Translations under genes and position numbers: made by a program
Notes under the pieces: generated by a model
What the model saw: only the letters and a program-made list of their open reading frames with translations
Database searches by the model: none
Told to the model about the DNA's origin: nothing
In this document: positions 50,600 through 61,900 of the stretch, piece after piece
Numbering within the stretch: position 1 is the stretch's first letter
Layout: each line of letters begins with the position of its first letter
Assembly: GCF_041381155.1 (NCBI RefSeq)
Contig: NC_091135.1
Coordinates: 65,375,067 to 65,439,066 of the forward strand
DNA: 64,000 nt
Direction of reading: 5' to 3'
Origin: Argopecten irradians
Taxonomy: Eukaryota; Mollusca; Bivalvia; Pectinida; Pectinidae

Positions 50600-51159
50600 A
50601 ACATACGGAAACTTCCGCACGTTTTGTCAAGAAGTAAAGATGACGTAAAAAATGTTGAAGTTGAACTTTGGAATTTAATGATGATAACTTTGACTTGACG
50701 GATGGCTATTCTGGAGTGTCCAGAATGTAGCCGTTGTGTTCCGTACAAAGTCGGAGACCTAACTAACATGAAATAAAACATAACATGGTTAAATACATAT
50801 ACAGACAATGAAATTCTAGAATTGTGATTGACAGATGTCGCTTATCTATAGGTGTTAAATTAGACTGAGGCAATCTGAAGATGACCAGTGGACTAATATG
50901 ATAATCCTATTACGTAATATAATGGACAGGTTAGCTGAGTTGTTATACCTATACGACAAAGAATTGATCAATGTTGACATGTACAGTAAAGCTGGACTTC
51001 CGGACTCTAATTATATACATTGTTAATATTAACAATAGGAATACTAGCTATTGTGATGTCTTAGAAATATATTTAACAAAGAGTCTTTTGAGTAAACGTA
51101 TTTTCAGTTCAAAGTCAATTTTAGCACAATGCGTTTTATCACAAAATTTCCTTGTGATA
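50600..51159. mobile_element. Unclassified 560-bp insertion, copy 2 only
   Basis: It splits the LINE relic and is flanked by GTATT at 50595-50599 and 51160-51164; copy 1 has one GTATT at the same place. No inverted repeats, no A-tail and no coding frame are visible. Class unknown. Confidence 0.6.
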
Positions 51160-51205
51160 GTATTCTAAATGTGGTCTTACTAATGCGTTGAAAAGTTGTT
51201 TAAAT

Positions 51206-52297
51206 CAGGGGCGTAGGAAGCGGGGGGCAGGGGGGGGGGGCAACTGCCCCCCCCCGTTCCCCCGTTTCTCCCAGGGGGGGGGCAAACATGTCTTTTTGCC
51301 CCCCCATTTTCGCCGACTGAAATGTTCTAAAAATGCATATTTGAAAGAAAAAAGAGTCCTCCTGCACAATTTCCGTACTTCATTCTAAAAAAATTTCCGC
51401 TGCGCGGCGCATTTCCTAAAACGTTCAAGCACATAATGTTCAAACCTTTAATAGTAGTAATTCAATACACATGAACTACACTAAAAATGTCCATTAAGGG
51501 ATTCTACGTACTGCATTTGTATTTCAAAAATGTCTCTTAAAAGATTACTTTGTTTATATGTCTTAGCAAGACAATTAATTCCATTATTATTTTGAGTTAC
51601 AAAACAATGTGCCGATGGTGTGAAGCCAGTATTTTCAGATCGAGCAGGGCTGCACAATGATATGACGACACAATTATCACAATTATCATTTTTAAATGCA
51701 GGTTACTTTAAATCGAAAAATTACCATGGTAAGAACGCTTTAATATCATTAAATACATCGTTAAACATTCTAAAATCGTAATTTTTTTCCCGGGGGAGAC
51801 CCCCGGACCCCCCAAACTCCAAAATCTCGCGCCTTCGGACGCTCGCAAATTCATCAAAATGCATTGTAAAACTCATCTTAGCCATTCTAAATCGTAATAT
51901 TTTTTCCCGGGAAAGACCCCCGAACCCCCATAACACCAAAATCTCGCGCTTTCGGGCGCTCGCAAAATCATCAAAATACACTGTAAAATTCATCTCAGCC
52001 ATTCTAAATCGTAATATTTTTCCCGGGGTCGACCCCCAGACCCCAAAATCTCGCGCCTAGTCGGCGCTCACACGCTAATTTGGCCAGTTTTCGTTAATTT
52101 CCTTTAAGCGACCCCACTGTCTATAAATGTGTACAAGGATTATATTTAATGATATATGAAAAAAGTATATAAAGTATATATGGTTGTGTGTTGAATTAAT
52201 CTCCTCCTGTAGGTGCGGCGGGGGGGAGGGGGGGGGGGTGTTACAAAATATTGAGGACCTTTGCCCCCCCATTACGTTTCATCTTCCTACGCCACTG
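51206..52297. mobile_element. hAT-like non-autonomous transposon, copy 2 only (1.09 kb)
   Basis: The ends CAGGGGCGTAGGAAG and CTTCCTACGCCACTG are inverted with one mismatch, flanked by TAAAT at 51201-51205 and 52298-52302. The empty site is in copy 1 near 26275. The interior carries tandem units of about 117 bp (51774-52070) and G/C runs near both ends. Same end type and 5-bp duplication as the element at 22980. Confidence 0.8.
51774..52070. repeat. 117-bp tandem units inside the 1.09-kb transposon
   Basis: Two and a half units, each with CATTCTAAATCGTAATATTT, CCCGGG, GACCCCC and AAAATCTCGCGC, then CGCTCGCAAA. Confidence 0.65.
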
Positions 52298-52939
52298 TAA
52301 ATGATATTGCATCTATGTATACAAAAGATCTTCTTATAAGTCCAAGAATACTATTGGCTTTATTGACTGCTTGTTGAATGTGTATAGAGAAATTTAGATC
52401 CTTGTCCACATACACTCCTACAAATGTATGTCTTTTTCCGATGATATGTTCTCAAGATAAATTTTATTACCTCCTGCATCTGTCATGTTGTACTTCCGAC
52501 TTTCATGGCTTTTTCCTTTTATGGTTAGAACCTTACATTTCAGCGGGTGGAATTTCAGTAGGTAAGATGAGGTTTCAATATCAAACTAATGCTACATGTA
52601 GATTCCATGTGTACTGTACGAAATAATCCAACAGTTGTCCTGTCCAAAGGTTAAAATCAGTGATACATTTTGGTAATTTTGGGACGACATGTTTTTGTTT
52701 TTAAATAAGATATCTCCCATTACCCATGTACCAATACTTATGAATTATGGATATATATTGATTAATTTAGCCTAGTTTATATCAAATTGTGATTGAAAAT
52801 GTATACAAAAAACTACGATATCGCCCGCCTAACACATAGTTTGGGAAACCCGGAAGTAAACGGAATTCCGACTCATAGCCTCGTTGCTAATGAAGCCTGC
52901 GCATTCCTTACTGTTTACAGTGGCCGTGTACGATTCGAA

Positions 52940-52984
52940 ATGGCCGGGAAGCGGGGGAAGAAAAAGAAAAATGTGCGGGATATG
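52940..52984 (+). CDS. Unrecognised + gene, exon 1
   Basis: ATG in context GAAATGGCC, 15 codons (MAGKRGKKKKNVRDM), donor GTGAGT. It starts 66 nt beyond the end of the 31-kb duplication, so this exon is single-copy. Confidence 0.55.
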
Positions 52985-55900
52985 GTGAGTTTTAACCAGC
53001 ATTTGCTTGACTGATCCTACATATAAATACTTTAAAAGTATATATTATACATTTATCAATGCATATTATTTATTTTGCACTGGAATGGTGTACAACATCA
53101 AGATAACTGGAGGCACTCCCTTTGGCATGCCGTAGCATGTCTTCTCATATACAGTACAGCAACATGGCTGGTCTCCCTTGTTTAAATGACAGATGGTCTT
53201 TCAATTGTAGACCTTCTTTAGCCAATTTTGGCATTTATTATCAAAATAGTGAATTCAGTGTACTTGATTTTGTTTTGCAATATTTCTATATAGAAAGAAC
53301 CCTCGACGTTGTTGCAGAGGATGAAAATCGAGATCTGACAAAGAGAAAAGAAATTTGTGTCGATATAGTATTAAAGTAGACTACAATACTGAAGTAGGAC
53401 TAACTGACTTTTATTTTATTGAATCATGCTAGTTAGTTGAAGACCATGTATATAGTCTGATCGATAGTAACTGACAATACGGCAATATCTTTTCCACTAC
53501 AACAGTATTTAATAGACTGTTCAACCATTCCATTCCCACTTCACTCTCTCCTCCTTTCTCAATGTCCGAAGACAGTTAAGTTTGTTATCGCTATGCTAAA
53601 CTTATACTGGTGTAAAAGGAGCAGGTCGGTGTGGTGTAATGTGCATGTTAAATACGGTCTTTGTGTCACTCAGCAGCCGGAGCATGCTTCCTTGGCTCAG
53701 TTGACAGAACTGTAGTAGATTTCATACCGGAGACCTGGGTTCGATTCCTGGTAGGGGAATTTGAGAGGAATATGTATTTTTTCCTGTTCTACAAAACGGT
53801 ATATGTATTAACATTGAAAAATGCTTTTGTAAGAGAAGATTAGAGGAGAAAAATTACTTAGTGTCCAGGTCAGGGACAGAACCAGGACCACTAAACAAGA
53901 GTCAGATAGGTCTAGTCTACTGATAATATCATGTCCCAGAAGCTTATAACTTCAACAAATTAAAGGGTAAAAAAATTGCAATTGCCATTGGATTCCTGAC
54001 ATAAAAGCTTTATGAACTCCTTCTTTATCACATACTCCTATACTCTGGTTGTCAAGAAATTCATATAAATAAAATCATGAACTTTATAAATGAACTGTAA
54101 GGTATAGATGATGAAATATATTTTGTCGAGAGCAACAATGTTTTAATTTCTGTAGTTCATTTCGTTAAATATATATAAGAGTGAAGCTCTCCAGCATTTA
54201 CCATATTAAAAGAGTTTGAATATGAGTATCACTTTTTTTTCCCACATCAAATGTCCATTTCATAGATCAATTATCAGTCCAAATTAATCTGATTGGTATC
54301 ATTGTTTTGTTGATGTGTGTATATGGCCTACAGTACTGATGGTAATTGGTTGTGTTTGGTACTTCTTTGTGCTGTTTTATCTGATGTTGCTTATTATGTG
54401 TTGAATGTGTAGTTTGCTTTTATTAGGAAAGACAAGAATCCCCAACGGGGCGTGGAATCACTTTCGAAAAAAAGGTTTGCTTTTAGTTAGTGTTCTGTTT
54501 GAAAGCAAAACAACTATATTTCTAGCTTAGTTTACTTATGACTGCTTATATACAAATTAAAAACATTGCTGCTGCCTAATTTGGTTTGGCCATACAAACA
54601 AATACTTAGGTGTCAGCTATGTTCCTAACATTATTTAAAATTTCAAATATACGCTATTCTATCATTATTAGATTAACAGTTGTTCATACTTACAAAACAT
54701 TTCTTTGTTATTTACAACAATTACTAACAATGTTAATCTTTTGCCAGATTATGAAAACATCAACATTCATATGATTCCCCAGGATTTTAATTTTCTGATC
54801 ATTCCAAATCTGTGAACATCTCGGGTTTCATCAAACTTGATTTCAATCATTACTTTAAGCTTAATTACCATTCATTTTAAGCTCCTATCAAATATTAAAA
54901 TATTATCAAATTATCATCTGAATCATCTTTGTACAACATCTGGTGTCCATATCATCTGATCACCATTCAATGTTTTCATTTTCATTTGACCTATGTATAG
55001 CACTGTAAACTGACTAGTTTTTGTTCACAATTACTTTTCCTATATTTTTGAACAATAAGACTTTTCAGATATTTTAATCAACCAAAAGCATTAGCAAGTA
55101 TAGTTGATCTAGATATCAAGGAAAGGTATTTCTGGTTCAGAATATTTCATGTGATAACTATAACAAAACCAGTTGATGGAATAATGACAAACATTAAAGA
55201 TTCTCCACTGCTGACAAATGGTATTTTTTCACTATCTAAAACAGCACACGATTTAGTATTTTTCTTCGGTTACAAAAAATATTTACTTTACACCATTATC
55301 ACCATTGAAAAATTTCAGCTTCTAATTTTACTTCAAATTAAAAGTATGAAAAATAATTAATTGCATCCCGAAAAAAATCCTTGGCACTATATCCTATATG
55401 GAATGAAGTACTGATTGAGCATGCACCAAAGGCAAAATAAATTATTTTATATTATTTTCTGTGTTAATTAGACATATAAATACACGATTTAACACCAATT
55501 ATTGTTCAAATGATGGATATCATTTATGCTCTGTCGGCGGTGGAGCATCTTTAAAAAAATAAAAGCTCAAAGTCAAGTCCCCATTAAAGCTAGCTAAGTT
55601 TACAGTGCAGTGTAATAACATTTTTGAAACTGACATTTAGCGTTATATCAAGTATTGTTTTTAAGCATACTAATCCAAGTCATTAATCATTGTCTTCATT
55701 TAAAAAGATTTTGCCATAATAAAGAAAATACACAATTGTCTAAGGTAGCAATGAATATTTGCACATCCTTTCCATGTCTTGTCCATTTCAAGCTGCATTA
55801 CATTTCATCAGAAAAAAATCCTTGTTTACAAATTCATGTTTTTTCATGTTTACAGATTTATGTTTATCATATGTGTTTTTGCTTCAGTATAAGAAATTTA

Positions 55901-58900
55901 GATTATGCTTGTAAGTTGTATCTTAAAACTGACAATATCTTTATTCATGATTGATTCAAACTCGGACCAAAAAAAGCTTTCCATATAAAAATCCTTTAGC
56001 ATGGTTCTCGATATTGGATCACATGACTTTGGTTATATAAAGCATTGTCAGTTTAATGAGCCAGTAAACAGGCATCGGGTAAGTTGATAAGGCATTCAGA
56101 CCATTCTTACACAACTGGTACAAGTTTGCATCATTATGATGAATTTTTTATGAGGCAGCTAGCCTACCATTCTTTTTCTACATCTGCCACAACTACCTTG
56201 TGTTGTGTGATATTTGACAGTCAGAACCTCAAGATGTATATCAGACTTTACAAAGGTATGACAGGATCTCTTCTAGCTGTTGTTTAGGACATTATAAACA
56301 CACAATTAGTTCATTTAAAAATTCAAATTTCATATTACATATATTTATCCCCCACCCAACAAAGTTGGCAGGGGATATACAAATGGGTTCCGTCCGTCCG
56401 TACGAATGGTTTCCGGAGCATAACTCTAAAACCAGTAGAGATATTTCCACGAAACTTCATACACACATTGGCCTTATGGTCTAGTAGTGCCTTTTGCTAT
56501 TTTTAGGTTTTCATGTTTTGCATTTTTTTCCGTAACCATGGAAACATTGCTGAAAATATCATATTTTTGTACCAGGTTCGTTTCCGGAGCATAACTCTAA
56601 AACCAGAAGAGATATTTCCACGAAACTTCATAGACACATTGGTCTTATGGTCTAGTAGTGCCTTTTGCTATTTTTAGGTTTTCATTTTTTGCACTTTTTC
56701 CGTAACCATGGAAACATTGCTGAAAATATCATATTTTTGTACCAGGTTTGTTTCTGCAGCATAACTGGAAAACCGGTTGAGATATATGCACGGAACTCCA
56801 TAGGCACATTAGTCTTATGGTCTAGTAGTGCCTTTGCTATTTTAAGGTTTTCACTTTTTGTACTTTTTCCTGTAACCATGGAAACATTGCTGAAAATATC
56901 ATATTTTTGTAGCAGGTTCATTTCCGGAGCATAACTCTAAAACCAGCAGAGATATTTCCACGAAACTTCATAGACACATTCTTTTTATGGTCTAGTAGTA
57001 CCTTTTTCTATTTTTAGGTTTTTAATTTTTTGCACTTTTTCCGTTACCATGGAAACATTGCTGAAAATATCATGGTGAATGGCAAATGTTACTTTGCAAA
57101 CTTCCACCCATCTTTGTGTATATAGTCTAATATAAATGTCAAGGCTGTATACCTGATTCAACAATTGCAGCCCCGCTCTACTTGAATTATACTCCATCTT
57201 TCTTTAGCTCAACTTCCTTTTTCCTGTTTTTTTTCATACACATAAGTCTCCACAATCAAACTTACTTCAGCTTTGATATCGCCATTGGCGGGGGATCTGA
57301 ATGACTGTCCTAGTTTAAATTTAAATTTAGTCTACATTTCTAACAGTAACTTCAAGATTAAAACATGTCTAATAGATTTAACATTAATACTAATGCTGAT
57401 TGATTGCCATAAACAAAATACACCGAATTATTTAACTAAGCAAATTTAAGTATTTGCAGGATATCTATGAAATGTTATCTTCCATTTTTTCCTGCAATAT
57501 GATATCTGTATCCTCAGGTGGGATGTTTGAGTGTACAAAACTCACCCGAAATGATCAGAAAGGTAAGATGCATATAGCCACTGTTGACATCTATATGCAT
57601 GTGAATATACCTATAATGAATTTACCATGTAGTTGACATGATAAGTGATTGTTTTACTCACCAGATACCATATCATGTACATGTATACTACCCTTATGTC
57701 CCTATGAATGATACCTGGTGCATACTTAGTTATAAACTGCATGGTTGACAGGCAGTATCTCCTGACACCTTTATAATCTAACTGTACATTATATCATATG
57801 TCTACCTTATAACTCCTCACAAAATCAAAACAAGTACATTTTAAAGTAGCCACAGATATTGTTCAGTATGAAGCATGTTGGTCTGTACTGGGCAATTGCT
57901 ATTTATTGCATGTTCCTCAATGAATGTATCCAATCGCTATATTATACATCAAGATTCTCCAAAGTCATTCTCGCTTTTTTCTTGTCTACTGTACTAGTTA
58001 CCTAAAGCTAAACATTTTAGTCTAAAGAAAAGCGACAATTACTTTTCCAATAAATCTATTCTAGTCATCTTCGTATTGGGGAAACAATATTGACATCATC
58101 AAGTTGACACCAACAGAACAGGAGTTTGATTCTGTGATGATGACACCAGGAATTGTTCAGGAGCCAAGTAATACTGCACAGCACAGGTTTACGACGCGCG
58201 CAAAAAAGAAAAAAAAAAAACCAAAAAATACCTTTTTTTTTTTATTTTTTTTGCGCGCGTCGTAAACCTGTGGTCACAGTAGGAAACCACAGATATTTAC
58301 AATAAAACACCTGGTGTCACCTACAGCTCTATGTAATTGTGTAGTAAAGGTGTTGATATGAAATGTTTATGTGTCTTACAGATGGCCGACGGTCAGGTCA
58401 GTAAAAACAATACACAGTTATTGTTTGTTTGGACTATATGGTTTATCCTCTCCTGTCCTGATGTCTTACTTGTATTTTATCTGTGTCTTCCCATTGGTGA
58501 GGAAATACACTCTTATCTTAGTTATTTAGAATTTTGAAAGGGACATTTTGCAATGCTACTTGTCTGAAGCACATATTATGATTTAAGTTTTCAGTTGTTT
58601 TAGTACAACCTTGAATAAAAGGTTGTATAAAAAATTAGATAATAATGATAAGGGAATAAGTCCTTCCTACCAGCTATTGGTTTATAGAATAACTGAAATC
58701 ATATTTTGATAATATGTATTTTTGATTCAACGAATACAATTCCTTTTGACCAAAAACATGAAAATGAACTGTTAAAATGTTAATTTATTTGAGTGTCCCT
58801 TTGAAATTACTATGATGTTTGTTGTTGACCTCATTCTACATATGAATGCCATTGTCATAGAATTGTCTATTGTGAGTTCTGGTGTATGATAGTTCAGTCA

Positions 58901-61900
58901 TATCATGGAGTTCATTATTTTTACATTTTATATTTTTCTCACTGGTACAAGGCTAATGTGACCAACTACGATGTCCATCGCTATATTTAAATATTCATTT
59001 CCTGTTTCCACTACTGTATACAAACATCCATTTCCTGTTTCCATTGCTGTATATAAACACCCATTTCGTGTTTCCATTGCTGTATATAAACACCCATTTC
59101 CTGTTTCCATTGCTGTATATAAACACCCATTTCGTGTTTCCATTGCTGTATATAAACATCCATTTCCTGTTTCCATTGCTGTATATAAACACCCATTTCG
59201 TGTTTCCATTGCTGTATATAAACATCCATTTCCTGTTTCCATTGCTGTATATAAACATCCATTTCCTGTTTCCATTGCTGTATATAAACATCCATTTCCT
59301 GTTTCCATTGCTGTATATAAACATCCATTTCCTGTTTCCATTGCTGTATATAAACATCCATTTCCTGTTTCCATTGCTGTATATAAACATCCATTTCCTG
59401 TTTCCATTGCTGTATATAAACATCCATTTCCTGTTTCCATTGCTGTATATAAACATCCATTTCCTGATTCCATTGCTGTATATAAACATCCATTTCCTGT
59501 TTCATTGCTGTATATAAACATCCATTTCCTGTTTCCATTGCTGTATATAAACATCCATTTCCTGTTTCCATTGCTGTATATAAACATCCATTTCCTGATT
59601 CCATTGCTGTATATAAACATCCATTTCCTGTTTCCATTGCCGTATATAAACATCCATTTCCTGTTTCCATTGCTGTATATAAACATCCTTTTCCTGTTTC
59701 CATTGCCGTATATAAACATCCATTTCCTGTTTCCATTGCTGTATATAAACATTCATTTCCTGTTTCCATTGCTGTAACATCCATTTACTGTTTAAAATAC
59801 TTAATGAAGATCAATTTGACATGTATGTTTCCTGTTTACATTACAAGGTATTTGATTTTTAAACATCTGTTTACTGTTTAAATTACTGCACACATGTATG
59901 TAAACTTCCTGGTTTTGATAACCGTTTCCTGTTTTACATTACTGTCATTAGAAATAAACATCAATTTCCTAATGTAAACATCCATTCTAGATGTAAGCAT
60001 TTTCTGATATTAGCATTCATTTTCTGTTTCCATTGCAATATGCACTTCATCAGTGATCACAGACAAAATGTATTTTCGAGAACATTAACAGACATAGGTT
60101 ATGTCTTTTGTTACACATGCAGATGCATTACCTACATAGATATTGATAACTCATCTTTATTGGTCTTTTTAATATTTTTCTGCAGTTAAAATCAGTTAAC
60201 TGAGATAACACAACATAAATATGTATTTGCTGGACCTTTTCTTGACATTATTCAAGTTTCTTCATTAAAACAGCTAAAACTCATTCTGAGTCAAACTCTA
60301 TGTAGATGGTGGCTTTACAATAGACTAAACATGTATGTTGCTGGCAGCTATCCCATGGATATATGTAAGTGACTGATTGTGGTTGTAAAATGTATGTAAC
60401 AAGTCAACTTATAACATGTTGTATTGACCTGATTCTGTGTCAATCCTATGATAAGTACAGGTAATAATGGTACTACACATATCCTCACTCGAAGTCTGGT
60501 TAGCTTTATACTCAAATAAATTTGGAAAATGAAATGACACAATATTTTAATTTATAAAACAGAAATATTTTGTACATGACATTTGAAAATGAAAAAAAAT
60601 CACCTATTCAGAAAATATCCATGTATACACTGGTAGTGCTTCAATGCATCAAGTCCATAAGATGATAAATGCTAACCTGGTATGAAGCTGATCAGTCATT
60701 TATGATTTGGAATCAAGTTAATCTGTGGTAGATTAGTCGGCCAGATTAAGATTCTACAAGCTGACGACTCAGGACATTGTGATAGGTATATAACATACCT
60801 GCTGACTTAACATATGTACTATACCTACCATATTATGTCTGTCCGTATAATAACTATATTTATCAGATTTGCTATGTCCTTTTTGAGGTCACTTCATCCA
60901 AAGTTAAACAGTTGGCATAAAGCTCTTTATAGACAGTTCAATTTTTAATATTGAAAAAAATTGTCCCAGTTTTCAATAAACAGCATGTGAATGTTGGGAT
61001 TTACTTATTATCTAGTCTTAATTTTAAAGTGCTATAAAAATTATGATACACAAAGTCAATGATCAAATTATGTTTTATTTTTTGTGTGTCCTAGCTTAAT
61101 TAATATTGATTTTTCTTTGAGCTATCATTTACCAGCATTTCCTAGATAAAATACATGTATTGAAAGTGAATTATTAAGTCTATATGAATCCAGTTACATT
61201 ATGAAAAAATATATTTCAGAAAGATAAGTTCCAATACATCTGGATGTGAATAAAGCATCTGATAAAACCTAGAATAGTATCCTAGCCTTTACAATGAGAG
61301 AGGCATCATTGGAAAATCACCCCAAAGTCTTCTTTAGAATCTGCAATCCTAGAGTCAATTACTCTTCAGAGATATGTTTCAGTCTTGATTGTGGTTTAGT
61401 ATGTAACTCTTATCTTCATAAAATTATGTGTACAAATTTGTTGTAGCTATTATCATTTTTCATTACATACTATATTTTTTGACATTCATTTATCAATCAT
61501 TGGTTCTTTAATCTATGTTTTATTCATCACGTCACTATTTACTTTGCACTGAAATTGCTTATACATTTCATTATGATATAAGCTAGACTTACATTTATGC
61601 ATTCCTATTTGTAAATTTTAGAACTTTACTAATTAACAACATGTTATAACTAACCAAACACTAGTTTTAATGACATGCTAATGAATGGGATTGCATGACT
61701 TTAACAGTGATATGAAATTTCATTCCATTTCTGAGTAAGGAAATGTGATATTAAATGAATTATTACAGCTAGCATTCTTGGCTATATAAAGGTACTATAA
61801 GCAAAGTGATACTGAAGGTACCAGCTTCAACAATGTAAGTGAATGTTTGAAGAGTTGCATGTCGGGTGGCAGATGTGTGAGCCACCTTGTCGACTGACTT

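Larger units (their letters stand above)
49976..52556 (-). mobile_element. 5'-truncated jockey/CR1-like LINE, copy 2, broken by two insertions
   Basis: Counterpart of 25606-26525, split into 49976-50599, 51165-51205 and 52303-52556. It keeps the reading frame through RPHLEYAAS where copy 1 has an extra base, but has an 8-bp gain near 52420 inside the upstream part. It ends with the same stop (50118-50120). Confidence 0.75.

Noticed and set aside
53122-53379. 85-codon plus-strand frame in the first intron of the + gene
   Set aside because: No fitting splice sites or similarity; AT-rich composition like the intron.
53688-53759. Functional tRNA gene
   Set aside because: Promoter boxes are good, but the acceptor and anticodon stems do not pair, so it is listed as a tRNA-derived relic instead.
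58928-59784. Several long repetitive open frames on both strands
   Set aside because: They are by-products of the 33-bp tandem unit, whose length is a multiple of three.
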